Source: an uncultured Campylobacterales bacterium
GTDB lineage: Bacteria; Campylobacterota; Campylobacteria; Campylobacterales; Arcobacteraceae
Length of the DNA: 64,000 bases
NCBI GenBank assembly: GCA_947494995.1
Contig: CANLWY010000006.1
Span: 124,001-188,000 of the forward strand
Direction: 5' to 3'
Shown: in pieces, positions 38,428 through 47,743 of the stretch
How positions within the stretch are numbered: position 1 is the stretch's first letter
Layout: every line of letters starts with the position of its first letter
Position numbers and translations under genes: made by a program
Notes under the pieces: model-generated
Seen by the model: the letters and a program-made list of their open reading frames with translations, nothing else
The model's database searches: none
Told to the model about the DNA's origin: nothing

Positions 38428-38683
38428 AGTAGAGAGTACTTTTGCAAATCCAATAGAGGAAAAGAGTAAAGAGAGAGAAGATATTGAATCTTCTGAATCA
38501 GTAGGTTCTATGATAGAAGATGTTGAAGTAGGTTCAGGTTGTGTTGCAGATATGCAAAAAAGTTCTAATCCTAAACCTTCTCAAAAAGAGTTAGATATGA
38601 ATGATATTTTAAACTCTGCGCAAATGAGTGCAGCTAAAGAGATATTACATGTTAAGAAAATAACAGTTAAAACAAAGACTTAG
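38399..38683 (+). other. dnaX: Out-of-frame continuation of dnaX (+1 frame)
   Basis: After the in-frame TAA at 38396, the +1 phase is open for 94 codons to TAG at 38681-38683. It has no good start of its own: the first ATG is at 38510 without a ribosome site. The translation is acidic and Ser/Glu-rich, then ends in A-K-E-I-L-H-V-K-K-I-T-V-K-T-K-T, similar in style to the C-terminal tail I recall for DnaX in related Campylobacterota. Codon use matches the neighbouring genes. Shift candidates in the overlap are CCC at 38407-38409 (CCC-T is a known +1-prone codon context), AAA at 38415-38417 and GGG at 38418-38420. Confidence 0.6.
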
Positions 38684-38754
38684 GCTTTAAGTTTTTAAAG
38701 AATATAATATTGCCCTAGAATTTAGATATGCAAAAATCATGAAAGGAAAATTTG

Positions 38755-39591
38755 ATGAAATTAATTAAACTTTTTACAGTAAGTTCTTTACTTTTAACTT
38801 CATTATTTGCAAATGATGCAATAGATAATAGTGTGTTAAAGTTTGAAAAGAAAAGATTCTCACAAAATAAAAGAATTGAAATAAAAGATGTAAAAATTAA
38901 TATGAAAAAAGCTATGCCTCAAAAAGGTTGGTATGGTTATATTATTGATTTAGAAGCTTCAATGGCAGGAAATGATATTACAGCAAAAGATATTGTTTTC
39001 TCAAATGGAGAAGTAATTGCTCCTGAACTTTTTGATATGAAAACAGGAATGCCATTAAAAGATTTAATGAAGCCTAAATTGAGTGATAATTATTATGACA
39101 AAACAAAGTTAATTGCAGGAAATCATAATGCAAAAAACAAGATAGTTATATTTTCTGATCCATTATGTCCATTTTGTATGGATTATGTTCCAGATGTAAT
39201 ATCTCATGTTCAAAGGAATAAAGACTCTTTAGCTTTATACTATTATCACTTTCCTTTAGTTAGGATTCATCCAGCAGCAGTTCCTTTAACTGCTTTAATG
39301 AATGCTGCTAAAGAGAAAGGTATGAAAGATATAGAACTAAAAGTATATAGAGCTGATTGGGATAAATATTTTGACTCAAAAGAGAAAAACTCACAAAAAA
39401 TAATTGATGCTTTTAATAAAGAGTTTAAAACATCTTATACAATTGTAGATGTCACAAAAAAACATATTCAAGATGAGATATCAAAGGATATGAGAATGGG
39501 TGAAGAGATGATGGTACAAGGAACACCTACTATTTTTATAAATGGTGAACAAGATAAATCAAAATTAAAATATGAAACATTAGGAAACTAA
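38755..39591 (+). CDS. Periplasmic DsbA/DsbC-like thioredoxin-fold protein
   Basis: A 278-residue exported protein with a signal peptide ending L-L-L-T-S-L-F-A. The C-terminal thioredoxin domain has C-P-F-C in F-S-D-P-L-C-P-F-C near residue 142, and a cis-Pro in G-T-P-T-I-F-I near 261. The 110-residue N-terminal part is not recognised and could be a dimerisation domain as in DsbC. It likely oxidises or isomerises disulfides of exported proteins. A TTG three bases earlier is ignored because AAAGGA is better placed for the ATG at 38755. Confidence 0.82.
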   Translation: MKLIKLFTVSSLLLTSLFANDAIDNSVLKFEKKRFSQNKRIEIKDVKINMKKAMPQKGWYGYIIDLEASMAGNDITAKDIVFSNGEVIAPELFDMKTGMPLKDLMKPKLSDNYYDKTKLIAGNHNAKNKIVIFSDPLCPFCMDYVPDVISHVQRNKDSLALYYYHFPLVRIHPAAVPLTALMNAAKEKGMKDIELKVYRADWDKYFDSKEKNSQKIIDAFNKEFKTSYTIVDVTKKHIQDEISKDMRMGEEMMVQGTPTIFINGEQDKSKLKYETLGN

Positions 39592-39594
39592 AAT

Positions 39595-40533
39595 ATGGAT
39601 AAATTAGTAATAGCTACAAGAAGAAGTCAATTGGCTTTATGGCAGAGTGAATATATAAAGGCAGAACTTAAAAAACATTACCCTGATATGGAAGTTGAAC
39701 TTCAAGAGTTTGTAACAAAAGGGGATAAAATATTAGATGTTCCTTTAGCAAAAATTGGAGGAAAGGGATTATTTACAAAAGAGCTTGAAGTTGCACTTTT
39801 AAATGGAGATGCACATTTAGCTGTTCATTCATTAAAAGATGTTCCAACACAGTTTGAAGATGGTTTACAGTTAGCAGCAGTAACAAAAAGATTTGATCCA
39901 AGAGATGCATTTTTAAGTAATAAATATACATCTTTAGAGGAACTACCTAAAGGTGCTATTATTGGAACAACTAGTTTAAGAAGAAGAATGGCTCTTAAGC
40001 TTCTTCGTCCTGATATTGAATTAAAAGATTTAAGAGGTAATATTAATACAAGAATTGCAAAGTTAAATGCTGGTGAATATGACGCAATCATTTTAGCGGC
40101 AACTGGACTTCAAAAACTTGGTCTTGAAAATGAAGTTGAACACTTTAAACCAATTTCAGCTGATACAATGATCCCTTCAATGGGACAAGCAACTCTTGGT
40201 ATTGAAACAATCACTGACCCTAAGATTGTTGAGATTGTATCTGTTTTAAATGATAAAAATGCACATATTGAATCAACAGTAGAAAGAAGTTTTGTAGATA
40301 CATTACAAGGTGGTTGTCAAGTTCCTATAGGTGTAAAAGCAACAATTATGGATGAGAATTCAATTAGAGTACAAGCTATTGTTGGTATGCCAGATGGTAG
40401 TGAATATATAGAAGAAGATATAACAGCAGATATTGAAAAGTTTGAAACTATAGGTCAAAGTTTAGCTCAAACATTTATTGACCAAGGAGCAAAAGAGCTT
40501 CTTGAAAGAGCTGAAAAGGTAGCTTTTAAATAA
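39595..40533 (+). CDS. hemC: Hydroxymethylbilane synthase
   Basis: A 312-residue porphobilinogen deaminase that builds the linear tetrapyrrole of haem and sirohaem. It starts with V-I-A-T-R-R-S-Q-L-A-L-W-Q and has H-S-L-K-D-V-P near residue 82, G-T-T-S-L-R-R-R near 125, and the dipyrromethane-binding Cys in Q-G-G-C-Q-V-P-I-G near 242. It begins 3 bp after the DsbA-like gene. Confidence 0.97.
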   Translation: MDKLVIATRRSQLALWQSEYIKAELKKHYPDMEVELQEFVTKGDKILDVPLAKIGGKGLFTKELEVALLNGDAHLAVHSLKDVPTQFEDGLQLAAVTKRFDPRDAFLSNKYTSLEELPKGAIIGTTSLRRRMALKLLRPDIELKDLRGNINTRIAKLNAGEYDAIILAATGLQKLGLENEVEHFKPISADTMIPSMGQATLGIETITDPKIVEIVSVLNDKNAHIESTVERSFVDTLQGGCQVPIGVKATIMDENSIRVQAIVGMPDGSEYIEEDITADIEKFETIGQSLAQTFIDQGAKELLERAEKVAFK

Positions 40534-40538
40534 AACAA

Positions 40539-40562
40539 TCAAGAAGGATTCCTCCTTCTTGA
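40539..40562 (+). terminator. Hairpin after hemC
   Basis: TCAAGAAGGA and TCCTTCTTGA pair around a TTCC tetraloop just after the hemC stop. The following tract is only moderately T-rich. Confidence 0.6.
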
Positions 40563-40666
40563 CTATTTCTTCCACAACTATTAAAATCATCCTTTAAAAC
40601 ATATCTTTTTACTAGACTTTTTTAGTGACTTTTTGTATCATTTATATATTTATTTAAGGAGTATAA

Positions 40667-41209
40667 ATGAGAATTAAAGCCCAAGATTGTGTATTTGTTC
40701 AAGTTGATGTTCAAGAGAGACTTTTCCCTCATATTGCAAATAATGAAGAGTTAGAGAAAAACTTAGTAACTTTAGTAAAAGGATTACAACTTCATGAAAT
40801 ACCAATGATTATAAATGAACAGTATAAAAAAGGTATTGGAGAAACAATTGCTTCATTAAGAGAATTAATTTCTGACTATCCTCATTTTGAGAAGACTACT
40901 TTTTCTTGTTGTGGACAAGAAGATGGTTTAGCTGCAATTAAAGCCAGTGGAAAAAAATATGTGATTTTAGCTGGTATTGAGACTCATGTTTGTGTTTTAC
41001 AAACTGCTTTAGATCTACTTGAAGAAGGATTACAACCTGTGCTTGTAATTGATTGTGTGAATTCTAGAAAAGAGTCTGATAAAGACATAGCAATTCAAAG
41101 ACTTATTCAAGCTGGAGTAATTCCAACAACTTATGAGTCACTTTTATTTGAACTTACTGTAAATGCTAAAAATCCAGTATTTAAAGAGATTTCAAAATTA
41201 GTAAAATAG
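40667..41209 (+). CDS. Isochorismatase-family cysteine hydrolase
   Basis: A 180-residue hydrolase. The likely triad is Asp in Q-V-D-V-Q-E near residue 14, Lys in K-T-T-F-S-C near 77, and Cys in I-E-T-H-V-C-V-L-Q-T-A near 109. The family includes nicotinamidases, ureidohydrolases and isochorismatases. This compact form is common as an uncharacterised hydrolase. The metal-binding histidines of nicotinamidase are not evident, so substrate is unknown. AAGGAG stands before the ATG. Confidence 0.85.
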   Translation: MRIKAQDCVFVQVDVQERLFPHIANNEELEKNLVTLVKGLQLHEIPMIINEQYKKGIGETIASLRELISDYPHFEKTTFSCCGQEDGLAAIKASGKKYVILAGIETHVCVLQTALDLLEEGLQPVLVIDCVNSRKESDKDIAIQRLIQAGVIPTTYESLLFELTVNAKNPVFKEISKLVK

Positions 41210-41227
41210 GTTTCCCTATTTTACTAA
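41198..41227. terminator. 13-bp perfect hairpin across two convergent stop codons
   Basis: TTAGTAAAATAGG and CCTATTTTACTAA pair around a 4-nt loop. It covers the stop of the isochorismatase-family gene (41207-41209) and the stop of the convergent nnrS gene (41224-41226), so it may end both transcripts. Confidence 0.65.
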
Positions 41228-42387
41228 AATCTTAAAAGTATTCTGCCATATCTAAAAGTCCAAATTATAAATAGAAGAATCCATAATGTTGAACTTAGAT
41301 GTAAAAATCCCATAAATGCTGGGCTTTCAGAGATAAATAAAACAGAAGCGAGAGCTCTAGTGATTACAATAATTTGTGTAAATATAAATAAGAACTTTGT
41401 AATTTTATCTGCTTGAATTGTTTGTGCTGGAACTGCATGACCTAAAACAACTCTAGATCCAAAACCTATTAATAATGAAGTGATAAATCCCAATGCAAAA
41501 ATGTGAAATGATAGTTTAAAACTTTGTAGTTCGAAAAATGATTCTATAAACAATGAAACAAAACCAAGTTCAAGCCAAAGAAGTGAAAATGTTAAAATCG
41601 ATAAAATTGCAGGTGTCTTTTTGTAAAGATTTAGTTTATATAGCACATACCCAAAAAATAGCAATGATATAAAAGAGATTAGTTTTAGTGTAAGAGTTAT
41701 TTCAAACTGAGCGAAAATACCAGTTAAAATAAATAGACTAACTGATACTGGTTTGATATAACTTGGTCTTTGCCAAGGTTGAATTTTAGTATATGCAAAG
41801 TAAAAAGCTGGAATCATTCTTAAGGCAACTAGAAATACTGTTGTAAGTAAAAAAGCATAAAATATTAAAACTGATAGGTTTGTAGTTACTAATGAGTCTA
41901 AAAAAAGAAGCGCTGCCCCAAGTGCAAAAACAGAGTTAATATAGATGCTATCATTTTTTTCTAAAGATTTACCTTCTTTAATCTTTTTGTAAAATATATA
42001 AACAAAATAGAACATTGTAAAAGATACAAGAATTTTTCCAAAAGGTGCATTTAAAAATAGACCCATAACAATACCAACTTGAAAAACAATCCAAGCTTTT
42101 ACATATTGATTTTCATCTATAATTGAAGAACCATTAAATTTAGGAATTACTGTTATTAAAAAACCTAAAAAGGCATTTGTAAATACTCCAAAGTTCAATC
42201 CATATCCATGAATTAAAGAGAATTCTGATGATGACTTTCCAAGAAGTGATAAAAAAGTCAAAAACATAATTAAAATTGCAAAAAATATTGCAGATGTAAA
42301 AAATAGTTGATGTGGTTGAGATTTAAACTTTTGCCACCAAGTTTGATTTAGTTTAGGTTGTTCACCTATTGAGGTTGAAAATTGCAT
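41224..42387 (-). CDS. nnrS: NnrS-family membrane protein
   Basis: A 387-residue polytopic protein with about ten to twelve hydrophobic segments. Typical NnrS segments are seen: H-Q-L-F-F-T-S-A near residue 26, H-G-Y-G-L-N-F-G-V-F near 60, R-M-I-P-A-F-Y near 195, and F-H-I-F-A-L-G-F near 300, with several conserved histidines. NnrS is a haem- and copper-containing membrane protein linked to nitric oxide stress resistance. It is monocistronic. Confidence 0.85.
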   Translation of the reverse strand: MQFSTSIGEQPKLNQTWWQKFKSQPHQLFFTSAIFFAILIMFLTFLSLLGKSSSEFSLIHGYGLNFGVFTNAFLGFLITVIPKFNGSSIIDENQYVKAWIVFQVGIVMGLFLNAPFGKILVSFTMFYFVYIFYKKIKEGKSLEKNDSIYINSVFALGAALLFLDSLVTTNLSVLIFYAFLLTTVFLVALRMIPAFYFAYTKIQPWQRPSYIKPVSVSLFILTGIFAQFEITLTLKLISFISLLFFGYVLYKLNLYKKTPAILSILTFSLLWLELGFVSLFIESFFELQSFKLSFHIFALGFITSLLIGFGSRVVLGHAVPAQTIQADKITKFLFIFTQIIVITRALASVLFISESPAFMGFLHLSSTLWILLFIIWTFRYGRILLRF

Positions 42388-42457
42388 TTTATTATTCCTA
42401 TTAATTTTTAAGAATAGTATAATAATTGATAATTGCTATCATTGACTTTCATCAATA

Positions 42458-42492
42458 AAAAAAGGAAAGAGTCAAAAACTCTTTCCTTTTTT
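42458..42492. terminator. Bidirectional terminator between nnrS and prpF
   Basis: AAAAAAGGAAAGAGT and ACTCTTTCCTTTTTT pair over 15 bp around a CAAAA loop. The A and T runs let it work on both strands; it is positioned to end the acnD-prpF transcript. Confidence 0.85.
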
Positions 42493-42515
42493 ATAGAATT
42501 TTTATTTAAAAACTC

Positions 42516-43694
42516 TTATATGTCCATAGTTCCAGCTGGAACGTGAACATTTCCATCCATAATAACTCTTGCAGATCTTGACATAGAAGCTTTTTCTACT
42601 ATTAGTTTCTCTCCATCTTTAGAGATAGTTGCTCCAACTTTAATAGCTCCACTTGGATGCCCAAATGTTACAGTATCTCTCTCTCCTCCACCAGCAGCAA
42701 GATTAACTAAAGTTCCTGGAATAGAACCTGCAACACCAATAGCAACTGAAGCAGTTCCCATCATCGCGTGGTGTAATTGTTGCATAGACAATGCTCTAAC
42801 ATGTAAATCCATTTCGTCTGCTTTTACTTCTTTACCAGAAGATGTGATAAAGTCTTGAGCAGCAGATACAAATGCAATTTTAGGAGTGTGTTGTTGAGTT
42901 AATGCATCTTCTGCACTTTTCATAACACCCATTTTTAAAGCACCTGCAATTCTGATTTTTTCAAACTTTTCTAAAGCTGCTGTATCAGAGTTGATATCAC
43001 CTTGAAGCTCAGTACCTTTGTATCCGATTTCATCAGCATTTACAAATACAGTTGGAATACCAGCAGTAATCATAGTAGCTTTAAGAGTTCCTACTCCTTC
43101 TACTTCTAAATCATCTACTAAATTTCCAGTAGGGAATAATTCTTCAGACGGGTCAACTGGCTCAACAAATTCTAATACAATCTCTTCAGCTGGAAATGCA
43201 ACACCATCAATTTCATAATCACCCATTTCTTTAACAATTCCATTCTCCATTGTTACATAACAAAGAATAGTTTTCTTGATGTTTGCTTGCCAAATTCTTA
43301 CACAACATACACCATTTTCAGGTACATTATCAACTAAGCCTTCAGTAATTGCAAAAGGTCCAACAGCAGATGATAAGTTTCCACAATTTCCACTCATATC
43401 AACAAAATCTTTATCAATTGCAACTTGGCAGAAATAGTAATCTACGTCATGATTAGGAACATCAGATTTTCCAACTAAAATAGCTTTTGAAGTAGATGAA
43501 GAAGCTCCACCCATACCATCCATTTGTTTTTTATAAACATCAGGAGACCCTACGATTCTTTGAAGTAATTTATCTCTTTTTGCTCCATCTTCTTGTGCTT
43601 CTTTTGGTAGGTCAGCAATGTTAAAGAAAGTACCTTTTGAAGTACCACCTCTCATATATGTAGCTTTTACTTTAAATTGTGGTTGGTAAGCCAT
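42516..43694 (-). CDS. prpF: 2-methylaconitate cis-trans isomerase PrpF
   Basis: A 392-residue PrpF, converting trans-2-methylaconitate to the cis form in propionate breakdown. The family start R-G-G-T-S-K-G near residue 15 is present, with M-D-G-M-G-G-A-S-S-S-T-S-K near 60, D-M-S-G-N-C-G-N near 98, and a G-x-x-x-x-x-S-R end. It lies downstream of acnD with a 139-bp gap containing a hairpin. AAGGAAAATAAT precedes the ATG. Confidence 0.95.
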   Translation of the reverse strand: MAYQPQFKVKATYMRGGTSKGTFFNIADLPKEAQEDGAKRDKLLQRIVGSPDVYKKQMDGMGGASSSTSKAILVGKSDVPNHDVDYYFCQVAIDKDFVDMSGNCGNLSSAVGPFAITEGLVDNVPENGVCCVRIWQANIKKTILCYVTMENGIVKEMGDYEIDGVAFPAEEIVLEFVEPVDPSEELFPTGNLVDDLEVEGVGTLKATMITAGIPTVFVNADEIGYKGTELQGDINSDTAALEKFEKIRIAGALKMGVMKSAEDALTQQHTPKIAFVSAAQDFITSSGKEVKADEMDLHVRALSMQQLHHAMMGTASVAIGVAGSIPGTLVNLAAGGGERDTVTFGHPSGAIKVGATISKDGEKLIVEKASMSRSARVIMDGNVHVPAGTMDI

Positions 43695-43778
43695 ATTATT
43701 TTCCTTGCAGTTTGTTTTTATTTTGAAAGTTCTTGTTTAAAAAGGACTTTAAAAAAATCTTTTGATTTCTTTAGAATC

Positions 43779-43807
43779 CTTTTTAGGGAGAAAGCCTCCC
43801 TAAAAAG
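43779..43807 (-). other. Intercistronic hairpin between acnD and prpF
   Basis: CTTTTTAGGGAG and CTCCCTAAAAAG pair perfectly over 12 bp around a 5-nt loop, about 27 bp after the acnD stop. No U-tract follows on the minus strand, so it may stabilise the acnD mRNA end or lower prpF expression. Confidence 0.5.
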
Positions 43808-43833
43808 AGTTGATGTAAATTTGCTTTTAGTTA

Positions 43834-46428
43834 TTAACCTTCAGCAACAACATCTTTAGCGAATTTTTGTAAGATTCCACCGTTTTTGTAAACTTCAACT
43901 TCAGCAGAAGTATCTAATCTACAAGTTACAGGGAATTTAACAACTTCACCATTTGCTCTAGTCATAACTACTGTTAAGTCACATCTAGGAGTGATTTCAC
44001 CTTCGATATCAAAAGTTTCAGTACCATCGATAGCATAAGTATGTCTAGTATCACCATCTTTAAATTGAGTTGGAAGTACACCCATACCAACTAAGTTAGT
44101 TCTGTGGATTCTCTCAATTGATTCAGCAATAAGAACTTCAACACCTGCAAGTCTAACACCTTTAGCTGCCCAGTCTCTTGATGAACCTTGTCCATAGTTT
44201 GTACCTGCAACGATAATTAGTGGTTGCTTTCTATTGTTATACTCTTCAATAGCTTCCCACATTCTTGACTCAGTACCTTCTGGCATAATTTTAGTTAAAG
44301 AACCTTGTTTAACATTTCCATTTTCATCTTTAACCATTTCGTTAAATAGTTTTGGATTTGCTAAAGTTGCTCTAGATGCTGTATTGTGATCACCTCTATG
44401 CGTTGCATAAGAGTTAAGGTCAGGAATTGGAAGACCTTTAGAAATACAATACTCACCAGATGCAGATTCAGGTAAGATAGCATTTGACGGAGATAAGTGA
44501 TCCGTAGTAATGTTATCAGGGAATACACCTAATGGTCTCATACCTTTAAGTGCTGGCATTTGCATATATTCATCTTCCCAATATGGAGGCTTATTAATAT
44601 ATGTAGAGTTTGTATTCCAGTTATAGAATGGATCAACTTTAATATCACCTAATGCTTCTCTTGCAAACATTGGCTCATAAATATCGTTATACATTTCTGG
44701 TCTAACACACTCTTTTTCAACTGCGTTAATTTCAGCGTCAGATGGCCATAGGTCTTTTAACTTAATATCATTACCATCTTTACAAGTCCCTAGAACATCA
44801 TTTTCAATATCAAATCTTACAGTACCAGCTAATGCATATGCAATAACAAGTGCAGGAGATGCTAAGAATGCTTCTTTTACGTATGGGTGGATTCTACCAT
44901 CAAAGTTTCTGTTTCCAGAAAGTACAGCAGTTGAATAGATATCTCTATCTACAACTTCTTGTTGAATTTTTGGATCTAATGCACCTGACATACCATTACA
45001 AGTAGTACATGCAAACCCAACAACACCGAATCCTAATTTTTCCATTTCAGGTAATAAACCAGCTTCTTTTAAATAAACTTCAATTACTTTTGAACCTGGA
45101 GCTAATGAAGATTTAACCCATGGCTTTCTTTGTAATCCAAGCTCATTTGCTTTTTTAGCTAATAAACCAGCAGCAATAACGTTTCTTGGATTTGAAGTAT
45201 TAGTACATGAAGTAATAGCTGCAATTAAGATACCACCATCAGGAATTAAATCACCTTCTTGAGTCCACTCTTTTACAATACCTTCATCTTTTAAAGTTGA
45301 AGTTGGAACTAATTTATGAGGTTTAGAAGGACCAGCTAATGATCTAGTTACTTTAGATAAATCAAACTCAATAGTTCTTGCATATGTAGCATTTTCGAAT
45401 TGGTCAGCCCATAATCCATTTGCTTTTGCATAAGCTTCAACTAATTCAACTTGTTTTTGCTCTCTACCTGTTACTGTTAAGTAATCAATAGTTTGCTCAT
45501 CAATTGCGAACATACCAGCAGATGCACCATACTCAGGAGTCATATTTGCAATAGTAGCTCTATCTCCTAAGTTAAGGTATTGAGTACCAGAACCATAGAA
45601 TTCTAAGTATGCAGAGATAACATTGTTTTCTCTTAAAAATGAAGTCATTGAAAGTGCAATATCAGTTGCTGTAATACCTTCAGCTCTTGTTCCAGTAATT
45701 TCAACACCGATAATTTCAGGAACTCTCATATAAGAAGGGTTACCTAACATTACATTTTCAGCTTCTAATCCACCAACACCAACAGCGATTACACCAAGTG
45801 CATCTACGTGAGGAGTATGTGAATCAGTACCAACTAATGTATCAGGAGATGCAATACCATCATCTAAGTGTACAACTGGAGACATTTTTTCTAAGTTGAT
45901 TTGGTGCATAATACCATTTCCTGGAGGAATTACATCAACGTTATTGAATGCTTCTTTAGTCCAGTTAATGAAGTGGAATCTATCTGCATTTCTTCTATCT
46001 TCAATATCTCTATTTTTTTGGAATGCATCTGGATCATATCCACCACACTCTACTGCTAATGAGTGGTCAACAATTAACTGAGTTGGAACAACTGGGTTAA
46101 CTTTATCTGGATTTCCACCTTTTTCTGCAACAGCTTCTCTTAATCCTGCTAAGTCTACAAATGCCGTAAGACCTAGAATATCGTGACAGATTACTCTTGA
46201 TGGGAACCAAGGGAAATCTTTATCTGTTCTTTTTTCAATTAATTGAATTAGTGAATCTTTTAAATCTTCACTAGGACATTTTCTAATTAAGTTCTCTGCT
46301 AAAACTCTTGATGTATAGTTAAGTTTTTCAAATGAACCTGGAGTGATATCTTCTACTGCCGATTTAACATCATAGTATTTAACACCATCTACACCATCAA
46401 GGTCTTTAAGATATTTTTCGTTTGTCAT
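43834..46428 (-). CDS. acnD: Fe/S-dependent 2-methylisocitrate dehydratase AcnD
   Basis: An 864-residue aconitase-superfamily enzyme. It has D-S-H-T-P-H near residue 205, S-C-T-N-T-S-N-P-R near 412 with the first cluster Cys, and C-T-T-C-N-G-M near 480 with the other two. The swivel domain follows with G-S-S-R-D-W near 758. AcnD dehydrates 2-methylcitrate to trans-2-methylaconitate and works with PrpF, in place of PrpD. ATG 46428 is preferred over 46437, since AGG stands about 10 nt before it and only one base before the other. It follows a terminator-like hairpin, suggesting its own promoter. Confidence 0.95.
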   Translation of the reverse strand: MTNEKYLKDLDGVDGVKYYDVKSAVEDITPGSFEKLNYTSRVLAENLIRKCPSEDLKDSLIQLIEKRTDKDFPWFPSRVICHDILGLTAFVDLAGLREAVAEKGGNPDKVNPVVPTQLIVDHSLAVECGGYDPDAFQKNRDIEDRRNADRFHFINWTKEAFNNVDVIPPGNGIMHQINLEKMSPVVHLDDGIASPDTLVGTDSHTPHVDALGVIAVGVGGLEAENVMLGNPSYMRVPEIIGVEITGTRAEGITATDIALSMTSFLRENNVISAYLEFYGSGTQYLNLGDRATIANMTPEYGASAGMFAIDEQTIDYLTVTGREQKQVELVEAYAKANGLWADQFENATYARTIEFDLSKVTRSLAGPSKPHKLVPTSTLKDEGIVKEWTQEGDLIPDGGILIAAITSCTNTSNPRNVIAAGLLAKKANELGLQRKPWVKSSLAPGSKVIEVYLKEAGLLPEMEKLGFGVVGFACTTCNGMSGALDPKIQQEVVDRDIYSTAVLSGNRNFDGRIHPYVKEAFLASPALVIAYALAGTVRFDIENDVLGTCKDGNDIKLKDLWPSDAEINAVEKECVRPEMYNDIYEPMFAREALGDIKVDPFYNWNTNSTYINKPPYWEDEYMQMPALKGMRPLGVFPDNITTDHLSPSNAILPESASGEYCISKGLPIPDLNSYATHRGDHNTASRATLANPKLFNEMVKDENGNVKQGSLTKIMPEGTESRMWEAIEEYNNRKQPLIIVAGTNYGQGSSRDWAAKGVRLAGVEVLIAESIERIHRTNLVGMGVLPTQFKDGDTRHTYAIDGTETFDIEGEITPRCDLTVVMTRANGEVVKFPVTCRLDTSAEVEVYKNGGILQKFAKDVVAEG

Positions 46429-46484
46429 ATTATTCATACCTATTATGTTTTGTTATTTTGAATTTATAGTAGTCTATAAAAAGT

Positions 46485-46512
46485 AAAAGCCATCAAAAAC
46501 TTGATGGCTTTT
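46485..46512 (-). terminator. Terminator-like hairpin between prpC and acnD
   Basis: AAAAGCCATCAA and TTGATGGCTTTT pair over 12 bp around a 4-nt loop. On the minus strand it is followed by ACTTTTT, making it a plausible intrinsic terminator about 20 bp past the prpC stop. Confidence 0.7.
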
Positions 46513-46533
46513 AAGTCTTGAATAATCTTAAGA

Positions 46534-47682
46534 TTATCCTCTTTCTTCGATTGGAACGAATTTTAAGTCTTCAGGTCCAGTATATGTAGCAGAAGGTCTA
46601 ATGATTTTTCCATCTTCTCTTTGCTCAATTACGTGTGCTCCCCATCCTGTAACTCTTGAAATAATAAAGATTGGAGTAAACATATCTGTAGGAATTCCCA
46701 TTTGGTTGTAAGAAACTGCAGAGAACCAGTCAAGGTTAGGGAACATTTTCTTATTATCCCACATGATTGTTTCAATTCTTTCAGCAACATCATACATTAA
46801 TGTGTCGTTGTTTTCATTTGATAAATCTTCTGCAACTTTTTTAATTACTACGTTTCTTGGATCACAAGATGTGTAAACTGGGTGTCCAAATCCAATAATA
46901 ATCTCTTTTCTAGCCATTCTTTCTAAAATGTCTTTTTCTGCTTCATCAGCTGAAGAATATCTTTCTTGAATGTAGAATGCAACTTCGTTTGCTCCACCAT
47001 GCTTAGGACCTCTTAGAGCTCCAATTGAACCAGTAATACAAGAGAACATATCTGAGTTTGTACCAGCAATAACTCTTCCTGTAAATGTTGATGCATTAAA
47101 TTCATGCTCTGCATAAAGAATTAAAGATGTATGCATTGCTTTAACCCAAGATTCTCTAGGTTTTTCACCATGTAATAAGTGTAAGAAGTGACCACCAACT
47201 GAATCATCATCAGTTACAACATCAATTCTTTTTCCATTATATGCATAGTGATACCAGTAGCATAACATAGAAGCAAATGATGCCATTAATTTATCAATGA
47301 TCGCTTGAGCTCCATCTTTTGGGTGAGACTCATCTTCAGACATAATTGCTCCAAGAACTGAACAACCTGTTCTCATAACATCCATTGGGTGAGAAGTTTT
47401 TGGTAATTGCTCAAGTGCAACTTTAACACCTTCTGGAAGGTCTCTTAAACCTTGAAGCTTTGTTTTGTAAGCATCTAATTCTGCTTGAGTAGGTAATTTA
47501 CCATAAACAATTAAATATGCAATTTCTTCAAATTCTGACTTGTCAGCAAATTCTAAAATATCATAACCTCTATAGTGTAAATCATTTCCTGATTTACCTA
47601 CAGTACAGATAGCCGTGTTCCCTGCTGAATGTCCTGATAATGCAACTGATTTCTTTGGTTTAAATCCTGTATTTGTACTCAT
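46534..47682 (-). CDS. prpC: 2-methylcitrate synthase
   Basis: A 382-residue citrate synthase-family enzyme joining propionyl-CoA and oxaloacetate. It shows Y-R-G-Y-D-I near residue 33, [12 protein letters not shown] near 225, the catalytic G-F-G-H-P-V-Y near 270, and a Asp-containing D-W-F-S-A end near 320. The short length and the prp neighbours point to PrpC rather than the housekeeping citrate synthase. GGGAGAAAAC precedes the ATG. Confidence 0.94.
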   Translation of the reverse strand: MSTNTGFKPKKSVALSGHSAGNTAICTVGKSGNDLHYRGYDILEFADKSEFEEIAYLIVYGKLPTQAELDAYKTKLQGLRDLPEGVKVALEQLPKTSHPMDVMRTGCSVLGAIMSEDESHPKDGAQAIIDKLMASFASMLCYWYHYAYNGKRIDVVTDDDSVGGHFLHLLHGEKPRESWVKAMHTSLILYAEHEFNASTFTGRVIAGTNSDMFSCITGSIGALRGPKHGGANEVAFYIQERYSSADEAEKDILERMARKEIIIGFGHPVYTSCDPRNVVIKKVAEDLSNENNDTLMYDVAERIETIMWDNKKMFPNLDWFSAVSYNQMGIPTDMFTPIFIISRVTGWGAHVIEQREDGKIIRPSATYTGPEDLKFVPIEERG

Positions 47683-47743
47683 GTTTTCTCCCTTTTCCCT
47701 AGTTTAAATTAAAGTTTTTTTTATTTTGCTAAACGAAGTAAAA

